Both the position numbers and the translations under genes were made by a program. A stretch of DNA of 7,612 nt from NCBI GenBank assembly GCA_045617525.1, contig JAZLIT010000068.1, positions 1 through 7,612 of the forward strand, given 5' to 3'. The notes below the pieces were generated by a model. That model had not been told where the DNA came from. It was given only the letters and a program-made list of their open reading frames with translations, and searched no databases. The DNA is from JAZLIT01 sp045617525. GTDB taxonomy: Bacteria > Bacillota > Bacilli > Bacillales_A > Planococcaceae. Of this stretch, positions 1 through 6,577 are shown in pieces; position 1 is the first letter of the stretch, and each line of letters begins with the position of its first letter.

Positions 1-27
1 CCTAAAATGCTGGAGGGAAACGAATGA
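1..27 (+). CDS. C-terminal end of an upstream gene (partial)
   Basis: Reading from base 1, the frame is open and ends at the TGA at 25-27, giving the tail PKMLEGNE. This stop overlaps the ATG of the ABC permease at 24 as ATGA, the usual arrangement for translationally coupled genes in one operon, and the permease ribosome binding site (GGAGGG) lies inside the tail. Only eight codons are visible, so the product cannot be named. ABC-2-type operons of this kind often carry a GntR-family regulator or a second ATPase upstream, but nothing here distinguishes these. The open frame could also be chance over such a short stretch. Confidence 0.4.
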   Translation, partial: PKMLEGNE

Positions 28-2492
28 AAGAAGTTATCTATTTTCTTATGAAGGCATGGTTGAAAAGTAAATATCTTTTATTACTCCTTGCTGCGATGGG
101 TCTACTTGTTGTAACGCTGTTCTTCATTAATAGTTCGCAAGCAGGTAAAACGCAACAAGAATTACAGGAGACCTTTAATAACCGAAAAGAGACGGTACAG
201 CTTTTAATCAATAGTACGTTAACGAAAGAGCGTATTATTGGTCTCACATCAGAAGAACAGCAATCATTAAAGAGCCTATTATTAAAGGAACAATATGTAA
301 AAGAGATATTAAACAAATTAAATGACGGGAATTTACACATTTCAGCCGAACAGATTGGCTATATAAATGAATACGAAAAATATATCGCCGTGAAGCCGAT
401 TCCTTATCTCAATGAAAGTCTATTAAAGGTGGATGAACGTAAAGCACAAATGCTTCTCGAACAGCAATTAGCGTATTCAGAACAAATCACGCCATTTAAA
501 ACGGCCTTATTTTCAAAGCAATTAATGCAAATTTTATTCAGCCCAATTACTGCATTTTTCCTGTTACTAATTTTTTGCTACCGATATATGACGGATAGAG
601 AAAATCGGATTTTTGATTTTTTTAAAATAAATTCATTGTCTAATGGAGCTATTTACTATGGCTACCTAGCTCCATTATTACTAGTAGTCCTTTTTTACAC
701 AGTACTAGCAACCTTCTTATCGTTGCTGCCACCATTATTAACTGGCAATATCAATACTATTTTTTATCCAATGGAAATAGCGGTCAATTCTGAAATCGTG
801 TTGGTACCTGTATGGAAGTGGCTCGTATTTCTGCCGATTGGCTGGGGAATTTTTATCGGATTGTTATTACTTTTACTGATTTGCTTATTCAAGCAGCGTG
901 CTACTTTAGGCGTCCTATTTTCGGTAATTAGTTTACCTGTTATCGCTTTTTACATGACTTCATTAAAAGCTGGGTTTCACATGGCTAATCCGATTCACTT
1001 GATTTTCTCCTATGATACACATCTATTAGCCACAGATCGTTTTGTAGGGTATTTGTTTACCATGCTCGTGCTATTTATTATAGGTCTCGTCGTTTCCTAT
1101 ATTGTCATTAGAATGAAAAATGTTCATGTTCAATTGCCAGAACTTCAGACAACGAAAAAACAGTATCAATCGATGGGGAAATTAAAGCTTTTGCATTTTG
1201 AGCATGTCAAAAAGAAACGTAAAGGGCATATCTTACTGACTTTGATACTACTATTCTTAAGTTTGGGTGGTACAGTAGTTGTCGTCAATCAGCAGTACCT
1301 GAGCATTCCTATGCTTGCACTAAAAGCAATTGAAAATGATCAAAATTCGACAATTGAATTGCGAACACATTGGGAACTACTTGCAGATAAATTTGAACTA
1401 GAAAAAGAACTGCAACGATTAAATGATGGGACAGAAATTGATGACGGTAATCTTCATGCAAATAATATCAAACATTTGGACTATCGGTATGCATTATTAG
1501 AAAGCTTAAAGGATGAAATTCATTCAAAGGATTTTTCTGAAACCTATAGAAAAGCAATGCAGTCACTTGATTCCGGCTCATACAAGGATATGAAAGATAC
1601 ACCTTGGACTGTTACTTTAATGGCATCTGAAGAGCAACAAAATCTCTTAAATGGTAAAGGGATCACACCATGGTCGTTTGGGCATAATTGGATTTCTAAT
1701 TTTGATGACCCGAGTCAGGCCATTAATAACGAGCATTATGAAATATTACAGCAGATTGAAGAACGCAATACGAAATATGACAACAGTAGCTTATTTACGA
1801 TTTTCAAATTTTTAGATTGGAACGTAATGCTTTTTGTCTTATTATTCTTCGTTTTACTACTTTGGACAACAATTTCTGAGGAGCGTAGTCCAACGTCAAC
1901 GATTAATTTTTTAGTGACGAAGCCTATTCGCTTTCAATCTATTTATTGTACGAAATGGGCCTATAATCTTATAATTTCCTATAGTTTACTACTTATAAGT
2001 GGCGGGCTTATATTCTTTATTGCGACCCTGATAGGCGGCTTAGGTGAAGCGCGGTATCCAATATTAATTTATGCTACGGATAGAATAGAGGAACACTTTT
2101 TCTTTTCAAATGCGAACAATGCTTATTTTTATTTTGAAAATTTAGCCACGTTAATTGTTAAAAGTGGGATTCTAATTTTTGCTCAAATATTCTTTTTGAA
2201 TAGCTTATTTAGTTTTATTGGGAAGTTGATGAAAAATCATTATGCAGTCATTGTTGTAACGTGCATCGTTGTCATGACTGGCTATTCTTTTGGCAATTAC
2301 TATATTGACTTGGCGAGCAGTGTTTATAATCCATTTATTTATTTTGATACATGGAATATTGTTGATGGATGGAAATCGATCGAAGCGAGTAACAGGAACG
2401 TAAATTTCCTAAATGGCGTAATCATTTTATTCATTAGCGGTAGCCTATTGTTCTGTTTAGGACTTTTAAGTAAAAGGAAGGTGTCACGATAA
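24..2492 (+). CDS. ABC transporter permease, two fused ABC-2-like halves
   Basis: An 822-residue integral membrane protein, the transmembrane part of an ABC exporter-type system; the substrate is unknown. Each half begins with a short basic cytoplasmic segment, one membrane helix (about residues 17-36 and 402-424), a large polar extracytoplasmic domain (about 40-165 and 425-595), then a bundle of about five more helices. Corresponding landmarks recur: a charged loop after the second helix (YMTDREN near 187-193; SEERSP near 620) and an Asn-Pro before the last helix (N322-P323 and N769-P770). Typical single ABC-2 permeases are 250-400 residues, so this is a head-to-tail double, comparable in layout to two separate permeases such as B. 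subtilis YtrC and YtrD. That comparison rests on layout only. GGAGGG at 12-17 is 6 bases before the ATG. The downstream ATPase overlaps by one base and is the likely partner. Confidence 0.85.
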   Translation: MKEVIYFLMKAWLKSKYLLLLLAAMGLLVVTLFFINSSQAGKTQQELQETFNNRKETVQLLINSTLTKERIIGLTSEEQQSLKSLLLKEQYVKEILNKLNDGNLHISAEQIGYINEYEKYIAVKPIPYLNESLLKVDERKAQMLLEQQLAYSEQITPFKTALFSKQLMQILFSPITAFFLLLIFCYRYMTDRENRIFDFFKINSLSNGAIYYGYLAPLLLVVLFYTVLATFLSLLPPLLTGNINTIFYPMEIAVNSEIVLVPVWKWLVFLPIGWGIFIGLLLLLLICLFKQRATLGVLFSVISLPVIAFYMTSLKAGFHMANPIHLIFSYDTHLLATDRFVGYLFTMLVLFIIGLVVSYIVIRMKNVHVQLPELQTTKKQYQSMGKLKLLHFEHVKKKRKGHILLTLILLFLSLGGTVVVVNQQYLSIPMLALKAIENDQNSTIELRTHWELLADKFELEKELQRLNDGTEIDDGNLHANNIKHLDYRYALLESLKDEIHSKDFSETYRKAMQSLDSGSYKDMKDTPWTVTLMASEEQQNLLNGKGITPWSFGHNWISNFDDPSQAINNEHYEILQQIEERNTKYDNSSLFTIFKFLDWNVMLFVLLFFVLLLWTTISEERSPTSTINFLVTKPIRFQSIYCTKWAYNLIISYSLLLISGGLIFFIATLIGGLGEARYPILIYATDRIEEHFFFSNANNAYFYFENLATLIVKSGILIFAQIFFLNSLFSFIGKLMKNHYAVIVVTCIVVMTGYSFGNYYIDLASSVYNPFIYFDTWNIVDGWKSIEASNRNVNFLNGVIILFISGSLLFCLGLLSKRKVSR
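2474..2483 (+). promoter_or_regulatory. Ribosome binding site of the ATPase inside the permease gene
   Basis: AAGGAAGGTG lies within the last codons of the permease, 8 bases before the ATPase ATG at 2492. The permease stop and ATPase start overlap as TAATG, so ribosomes finishing the permease can restart on the ATPase. This fixes the start and supports coupled, stoichiometric synthesis of the two subunits. Confidence 0.7.
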
Positions 2493-3358
2493 TGGTATTA
2501 CAAGTCAATCAACTAAATAAAACGTATAAAAATAAAGTAGTGCTGCAAAATATTTCTTTTTCAATTGGAGAGGGAGAACTGATAGGGCTTGTCGGGCCAA
2601 ATGGTGCAGGGAAATCTACGTTAATGCGTTCTATACTCGGGTTAGAAGAACTTAAAAGTGGTACGATTCAAATTAATACGGTTTCTCATAGCGACCCTGA
2701 ATTTTTTAAATATATTTCTTTTTTGCCAAGTGATAACTACTTATATATGGAGTTAACAGGATATGATCATCTGTCCTTTGTTGCGAATATATATCAGATT
2801 GCACCTCAAGAAATGGAAGATGTGATTGATGTCATCGGGATTCGCTCGTATGTCAATCAGCCCGTTAAGTCCTATTCTTACGGCATGCGCCAACATTTAC
2901 TCATTGCGTTAAGTATACTTACAAAGCCGCTTATTATATTAATGGATGAGCCGTTTAATGGCCTTGATCCAACTAGCACCATTGAATTAAAGCAATTAAT
3001 TCGCAAGCTCCATGCACAGGGGATGAGCATTGTCGTTTCAACACATAACTTAGATATACTAGAGGATTTAACTGATACGATTTGGTTTATTAAAGATGGA
3101 AAGCTATTCACAAATACGCTTGTAGCAACAAAAGACGTTTCATATGAAATTAAGTGCATTTATAATGGTGATTTAGCGCAGTTAATGAAAGACAGTCACT
3201 TGCCTTTTGAACGAAATGAACATGGGCTCGTAACAGATGCAGCCTATGCGATTGAAACCTATCTTCAGTGGTTATTAAAACATAATGTACACATTCAATC
3301 GGTGAATCCAGTGAAACGAAATTTAGAGGAATTATATCGAGAATTTTATGATGTGTAG
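2492..3358 (+). CDS. ABC transporter ATP-binding protein
   Basis: A 288-residue cytoplasmic ATPase that should power the permease encoded immediately upstream. Visible motifs: Walker A GPNGAGKST at residues 35-43, a signature region with YSYGMRQ at 128-134, Walker B LIILMDEP at 147-154 with the catalytic glutamate E153, the D-loop GLDP at 157-160, and the switch histidine H185 in STHN. The Q-loop position reads FLPSDNYLY (77-85), with S80 and D81 where this family usually has Gln or Glu. The nucleotide-binding domain ends near residue 210. The last 75 or so residues form the extra C-terminal domain common in ABC-2-type ATPases. One ATPase gene next to one double permease implies an ATPase homodimer on a single permease chain. 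The substrate is not deducible; antimicrobial peptide or lipid-active drug export is common for such pairs, but nothing here is specific. Confidence 0.92.
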   Translation: MVLQVNQLNKTYKNKVVLQNISFSIGEGELIGLVGPNGAGKSTLMRSILGLEELKSGTIQINTVSHSDPEFFKYISFLPSDNYLYMELTGYDHLSFVANIYQIAPQEMEDVIDVIGIRSYVNQPVKSYSYGMRQHLLIALSILTKPLIILMDEPFNGLDPTSTIELKQLIRKLHAQGMSIVVSTHNLDILEDLTDTIWFIKDGKLFTNTLVATKDVSYEIKCIYNGDLAQLMKDSHLPFERNEHGLVTDAAYAIETYLQWLLKHNVHIQSVNPVKRNLEELYREFYDV

Positions 3359-3434
3359 GTTGTAGTGATTAGAGAGATGACATGCAGGCATTTCCACAGC
3401 AATACGTTTATTCTCGCTTGATAAAGATGAGTAA

Positions 3435-3464
3435 AAAAGCCCCATTCAATTGAATGGGGCTTTT
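3435..3464. terminator. Bidirectional rho-independent terminator
   Basis: A perfect 30-base palindrome: an A run, GCCCC, ATTCAA, then its exact complement ending in a T run. The stem GCCCCATTC/GAATGGGGC closes on a small AATT loop and is preceded by A's and followed by T's, so it works as a terminator on both strands. It lies 76 bases past the ATPase stop (+) and 19 bases past the MFS stop (-), and so ends both convergent units. Confidence 0.93.
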
Positions 3465-3483
3465 GATTCTCTAACTTAATAAT

Positions 3484-4665
3484 TTATACAAATCTTTTTT
3501 GTACACGCCCAAAATAAATAGCGGAAAGTAATAAAATTAACCCCGAAGAGATAAAAAGCCACTGAACAGAAAAAGTATTTGCTAAAGCCCCTGCAAGTAA
3601 TATAGATAAACCAAATAATAAAGATGTTAATACCCCTTGGGCACTATAAACTTTAATGAGTTGTTCATCCGTTGCTTTTAATTGTAGCCATGTACCCAGT
3701 AGCATGCCTTTGAATTGGTCAAAAACGCCAAAAAATAGACTTAATATTAGTGCTATGATCGCAACTTGATTTAATCCAAACGATAAGATTACAACAGCAA
3801 CAGCAACTGATGAAATCAAAACGATTTTTTTAATATTCCTCTCAAAAAACCGATCAAATTTCGTGAAAATAAAACCACCTATAATCAATCCAATGAAGAA
3901 GGATGTATTAATATAACCCCACCATGCCTCGGAAACTTGGAGTACATCCGCCACAAAAAGATACATAATGGCGGCAACCCAAACGACATTTGCTATGGAT
4001 TCGAGGATAATCATTACATGAATCGTACGGAAGGAATGATTATCCCAAATAAGTTTAAAGCCCTCTGTTAATTCTTGTTTTTTAGCAACATTTAATTTTC
4101 TTTCGAATGGTGTATTGTCTGTAATGAACAAAATAAAAAATGTAGAGAGAATAAAAAGGATTAATGTCATCCAAATCACTATTCCGCCACTAGTTGCTGC
4201 CACAAGTATCCCGCCAAGTGCCCAACCACCAAGCCGTGTAGATTCATCAATCATTGAGAAAATTCCATTCGCACGTAGAAGCTGTGCCTTTTCAACGATT
4301 CGAGGAATAAGCGCAGTACTAGCTGGTTGTGCAAACCCATCTAAAAAAGCGACTGTAAAAATGATTATGAACATAAAGGTTAATGACAGTGTGTAAAGTG
4401 AACCTACTGCCAAAATCAACAATAAAATCGTTTTTAATGCTTGAGAAATAACAAGTAATTGTTTTAAACGGTAACGATTAAACAGTAGAGGCGCAAAACT
4501 GCTACTAATCATGCGACCGGCCATATTTAAAAATGGTAATAGTGCCATATAGAATGGCGATTCACTTGCTTGATATAAAATAGAAATTAACCCAACGATA
4601 TAAAAAACGTCACCTAAGTTGGCAAATAATTGACTGATCCATAAATAATGGAACGATTTTTTCAT
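3484..4665 (-). CDS. MFS efflux transporter, DHA3 (macrolide-efflux-like) type
   Basis: A 393-residue major facilitator protein with about twelve hydrophobic helices, the usual length for a proton-driven drug exporter. Features fitting the DHA3 branch (Mef, YfiS-like proteins): an N-terminal helix containing NLGD (16-19), a basic loop between helices 2 and 3 (RYRLK, 64-68), and after helix 4 the segment DGFAQPASTALIPRIV (109-124), which resembles the corresponding region of macrolide efflux proteins. The transported compound is unknown. A GTG at 4671 gives two more residues, but the AAAGGG ribosome binding site at 4674-4679 is only 2 bases from it and 8 bases from the ATG at 4665, so the ATG is preferred. 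A leader peptide and a helix covering that ribosome binding site lie just upstream, suggesting induction by a translation inhibitor. Transcription ends at the shared palindrome downstream. Confidence 0.85.
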   Translation of the reverse strand: MKKSFHYLWISQLFANLGDVFYIVGLISILYQASESPFYMALLPFLNMAGRMISSSFAPLLFNRYRLKQLLVISQALKTILLLILAVGSLYTLSLTFMFIIIFTVAFLDGFAQPASTALIPRIVEKAQLLRANGIFSMIDESTRLGGWALGGILVAATSGGIVIWMTLILFILSTFFILFITDNTPFERKLNVAKKQELTEGFKLIWDNHSFRTIHVMIILESIANVVWVAAIMYLFVADVLQVSEAWWGYINTSFFIGLIIGGFIFTKFDRFFERNIKKIVLISSVAVAVVILSFGLNQVAIIALILSLFFGVFDQFKGMLLGTWLQLKATDEQLIKVYSAQGVLTSLLFGLSILLAGALANTFSVQWLFISSGLILLLSAIYFGRVQKRFV

Positions 4666-4669
4666 CTTC

Positions 4670-4705
4670 ACTACCCTTTCTTGTTTTAAAAATTCAAAAG
4701 GTAGT
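4670..4705 (-). promoter_or_regulatory. Candidate translational attenuator sequestering the MFS ribosome binding site
   Basis: On the minus strand, ACUACCUUUU (4705-4696, inside the leader peptide gene) pairs with AAAGGGUAGU (4679-4670), ten base pairs with a single G-U and a 16-base loop. The second arm contains the whole AAAGGG ribosome binding site of the MFS gene and the alternative GTG at 4671; the preferred ATG at 4665 lies just outside. A ribosome on leader codons 3-8 would keep the first arm occupied and free the site. There is no T-run after the helix, so control of translation is more likely than transcription termination. The layout matches the known logic of erm and cat attenuators; the drug and the stall codon are not known. 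Confidence 0.55.
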
Positions 4706-4718
4706 TAAATTTACACAC
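4686..4718 (-). CDS. Leader peptide MCKFNYLLNF of the MFS gene
   Basis: A ten-codon reading frame starting with GTG at 4718 and ending with TAA at 4688-4686. It has the strongest ribosome binding site in the area, GGAGGAG (4729-4723), with the GGAGG core 6 bases from the start, yet no longer frame follows it. It ends 20 bases before the MFS ATG. Its codons 5-8 form one arm of the helix that masks the MFS ribosome binding site, so its translation state should control the transporter. The sequence does not match leader peptides I know from erm, cat, mef or tet genes. Expression is inferred, not shown. Confidence 0.6.
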   Translation of the reverse strand: MCKFNYLLNF

Positions 4719-4826
4719 GTATCTCCTCCAGTTCACTAAGAAACACCACTAGCTAACATTTAAATAAAGATTAAAAAACGCACTACAATTGTATATTTTT
4801 GGTAGGAAGATGAAATATTAATTTTA

Positions 4827-4854
4827 ATTATAACGTGAAAAGGATGTATTTAAA
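4827..4854 (-). promoter_or_regulatory. Candidate promoter of the leader-MFS unit
   Basis: On the minus strand there is a perfect -10 box TATAAT (4832-4827), preceded after 16 bases by TTTAAA (4854-4849; four of six match the -35 consensus). Transcription would start near 4820 and give about 100 bases of untranslated RNA before the leader peptide. A second, weaker -10 (TACAAT, 4793-4788), lying in the palindrome TACAATTGTA, could also serve. Confidence 0.45.
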
Positions 4855-4895
4855 ACAAGTTCTCAAAGCGGGATTTGGGAAGCCACGAATAAAGT

Positions 4896-5159
4896 TCAAC
4901 TACACCCTATCTTGCCCATTACATTTCCTCCCCCCTTCATTTGAGTCGTGTGCTGTATTTTTTTCTTTCTAGTGACAATAAGGATTAGTAACACCACACA
5001 GAATAGAATAATATAGGACGTGAAAATAACACCTAGCCCTAGCCAAATACCATTTTCAAAAAGACTAAAAAATCCTGAAGGTGGAATTAGTTTGAATACT
5101 AATTTTAAAATGATAAGCCACAAAGCGATAACTGCAGCATCTTTAATATGTTTTCTCAT
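4896..5159 (-). CDS. Small two-helix membrane protein, unknown function
   Basis: An 87-residue protein that I do not recognise. It has two hydrophobic segments (about 8-25 and 38-62) joined by a short loop with two prolines (P26, P27), and a basic flank RKKK at 64-67 that places the C-terminus in the cytoplasm by the positive-inside rule. The start is well supported: AGGAGG at 5172-5167 lies 7 bases before the ATG. The last 14 residues, rich in glycine, are encoded by a purine run (six G's, 4935-4930) that also looks like a ribosome binding site for an in-frame ATG at 4919. It stands upstream of, and on the same strand as, the leader-MFS unit, but the 177-base gap containing a promoter suggests separate expression. 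Confidence 0.7.
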   Translation of the reverse strand: MRKHIKDAAVIALWLIILKLVFKLIPPSGFFSLFENGIWLGLGVIFTSYIILFCVVLLILIVTRKKKIQHTTQMKGGGNVMGKIGCS

Positions 5160-5293
5160 GGATGAACCTCCTAATAATGTGAAGCTTTTCGGCTTTTATC
5201 TTCATTTGGTGAACAAGCTAGTGTGGGGAGGCATTTAACTTACTGTCTAGAACAAGTTTAGTATTCACCTACAAGATAAAAATTTTGAGCAAA

Positions 5294-5319
5294 AATAGCA
5301 TAGAATAGCATAGAATAGC
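5294..5319. repeat. 10-bp tandem repeat, 2.6 copies
   Basis: The unit AATAGCATAG occurs at 5294-5303 and 5304-5313, followed by the partial copy AATAGC (5314-5319). It lies just downstream of the Nudix gene stop, in non-coding DNA. Such short repeats usually reflect replication slippage; no function is evident. Confidence 0.8.
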
Positions 5320-5339
5320 TGATTATGAATCAGTAGCTA
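5316..5339. other. Imperfect hairpin after the Nudix gene
   Basis: CTGATT (5319-5324) and AATCAG (5328-5333) pair around the loop ATG, and the stem can be prolonged by TAG (5316-5318) with CTA (5337-5339) across a three-base bulge. On the minus strand it follows the Nudix stop by 5 bases. The stem is AT-rich and no immediate T-run follows (a five-T run comes later, near 5291-5295), so at best it is a weak terminator. Confidence 0.4.
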
Positions 5340-5344
5340 GCTCA

Positions 5345-5920
5345 TTATTTTATAATGAATAGATCTGGATGTTCTTTTAGCAATTTTGAAAGAAATAGTA
5401 GTTGAGGATAAGGTGTTAAAAATAAATCTCTATTTATATTTCCTTTTAATATCGCTTTTCCATTTTGTTTAATAAAATCATTTAAAGTAATTTTATTATT
5501 ACAGATAAAATGAATATCTTCTGGAGTAAGTAGGAGAAGTCCATTAGTTTCCGAAGAGGGACTTGGTTCATTTTCAGAGTAGGAAAGATACATTATTGAT
5601 AACGATTCCTGCTCATTTCCTTTAACTAAAATTGGAGCTACTTCCTCGTCTAACTGTATTATGGAAGGATTATTTCCCCACTCACTCATATGATAAGTTA
5701 TTGAAGAATTTATTGGCGTTATTTTCATTGAAGCCTCTTCAAAAACTTCACGCCTAGCTGTCTCTAAAGCGGTTTCTTCAAATTCTTTATGCCCACCAAG
5801 TCTAACTACTCCAAGTTTATCTGCCTCTTCTGTAGGACCAACCTGAAAAATAAACAGCCCCCTATATAAAACGTAAGCACCCGAAGTTTTTACATCTTGA
5901 TTAATATTAATTTCACTCAC
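5345..5920 (-). CDS. NUDIX hydrolase
   Basis: A 191-residue cytoplasmic protein of the Nudix superfamily, which hydrolyses nucleoside diphosphates linked to another moiety, using divalent metal. The Nudix box spans residues 43-65: G43, E49, then REVFEEAS at 57-64, matching GX5EX7REUXEEXGU except that the conserved glycine is S64. The metal-binding glutamates (E58, E61, E62) are present. The box is preceded by LGG (41-43), and residues 14-40 fit the expected beta-strands. About 125 residues follow the box, more than in minimal family members (around 140 in all), so an extra C-terminal segment probably shapes substrate choice. The substrate cannot be told. The start is GTG at 5920, set in an 8-bp tandem repeat that supplies the ribosome binding site GAGGGA (5934-5929, 8 bases away). 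The gene appears to be transcribed alone. Confidence 0.85.
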   Translation of the reverse strand: MSEININQDVKTSGAYVLYRGLFIFQVGPTEEADKLGVVRLGGHKEFEETALETARREVFEEASMKITPINSSITYHMSEWGNNPSIIQLDEEVAPILVKGNEQESLSIMYLSYSENEPSPSSETNGLLLLTPEDIHFICNNKITLNDFIKQNGKAILKGNINRDLFLTPYPQLLFLSKLLKEHPDLFIIK

Positions 5921-5942
5921 TCCCTCACTCCCTCACTCCCCT
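5913..5942 (-). repeat. 8-bp tandem repeat carrying ribosome binding site and start of the Nudix gene
   Basis: On the minus strand the sequence reads AGGGGA, GTGAGGGA, GTGAGGGA, GTGAGTGA. Each full unit contains a GAGGGA ribosome-binding core and a GTG. Only the last GTG (5920) opens the Nudix frame. The other two (5936, 5928) give GTG-AGG-GAG-TGA, three codons and a stop. Changing the copy number would add or remove ribosome binding sites without shifting the Nudix frame. Confidence 0.75.
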
Positions 5943-6191
5943 AATAATTTAATGTTTATTAACATGTCTGGTTGATTATGAATTCGCCATTCAATCGGCA
6001 GGTACATTGTTTGAGAATTGCTGAGTCAATAGTTTTACCACCGCCTATTTCATTGTTCGCGGACTCACCATTTCAGTTGAACTAAATAAGATTGAAATAG
6101 CAAAGATAAGGGTAAAGAATTTAATGTATTTTTTTTGTAAATTCCATGAAAATAAGATAGTCTTTAAAGTAGATATATTTTCTTTTATAGT
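5943..6191. other. Intergenic region between divergent Nudix and small membrane protein genes
   Basis: No gene with a ribosome binding site was found on either strand. It holds a small inverted repeat, ATGTT-TATT-AACAT at 5951-5964, close upstream of the Nudix gene where an operator could sit; a T-rich tract around 6129-6136; and a possible -10 (TATATT, 6174-6179) for the rightward gene without a good -35. The segment 6055-6087 resembles one at 6549-6585 (see findings). Confidence 0.5.
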
Positions 6192-6203
6192 GGAGGGATA
6201 TTT

Positions 6204-6476
6204 ATGAAAATTAACCTTAATAAATTATCTTTTATTTTAAGTTTCTGCTGCTTGATTCTACTTTTTTTTGGTAATATAATTAAAGAATTAGTGGGTATTC
6301 ATCCTTTATATATTGTATTATCCTTGCTGGTAGTGACATTTTTTCTTGGTCTTTTAGGGGCTAAAGATATAGATGGTTTGAAAGCAACTACAAGGTTTGC
6401 TTTTACTATCATCATTACAATTACTCTATCTGGCATAATAACTTTTATATTAATAATTGGAGCTTTACTAAGTTAG
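6204..6476 (+). CDS. Small three-helix membrane protein, unknown function
   Basis: A 90-residue, very hydrophobic protein with helices at about 8-26, 34-52 and 65-88. The helix 2-3 loop, AKDIDGLKATTR (53-64), is the only strongly polar stretch. There is no cleavable signal. GGAGGG at 6192-6197 is 6 bases before the ATG, so the start is secure. It stands alone, divergent from the Nudix gene and convergent with the cold-shock-like gene. I do not recognise the family. Small membrane proteins of this kind are common and poorly described in Bacillaceae. Confidence 0.75.
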   Translation: MKINLNKLSFILSFCCLILLFFGNIIKELVGIHPLYIVLSLLVVTFFLGLLGAKDIDGLKATTRFAFTIIITITLSGIITFILIIGALLS

Positions 6477-6577
6477 TTTATACTTGTAGTCCAATTCTTT
6501 TATCTGGGCTTTTGTTGCAGCTCTTATCCAAAGATCATGTTTTATTAATCCGCACCAAAGCAGCTATTAGTTGAATT

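Noticed and set aside
3382..3453. A 23-residue plus-strand frame after the ABC operon (MQAFPQQ...).
   Set aside because: No convincing ribosome binding site, and its end is made by the terminator palindrome.
4115..4396. A plus-strand frame inside the MFS gene.
   Set aside because: Antisense shadow of a clear membrane transporter, without start signals.
4669..4671. GTG at 4671 as the start of the MFS gene.
   Set aside because: Only 2 bases separate it from AAAGGG; the ATG at 4665 has 8, a normal distance.
4741..4895. A riboswitch or T-box in the region upstream of the MFS leader.
   Set aside because: No conserved T-box, SAM, purine or other known aptamer core is visible, and the only structured part found is the leader helix.
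5020..5238. A 72-residue plus-strand frame opposite the small membrane protein gene.
   Set aside because: It lies mostly antisense to a gene with a perfect ribosome binding site and has none at proper spacing itself.
5951..5964. Inverted repeat ATGTT-TATT-AACAT upstream of the Nudix gene as a repressor operator.
   Set aside because: Five base pairs in AT-rich DNA is within chance, and no regulator is nearby; kept only as a note in the intergenic entry.
6477..6577. A terminator between the convergent 90-residue and cold-shock-like genes.
   Set aside because: No GC-rich stem followed by a T-run was found on either strand.
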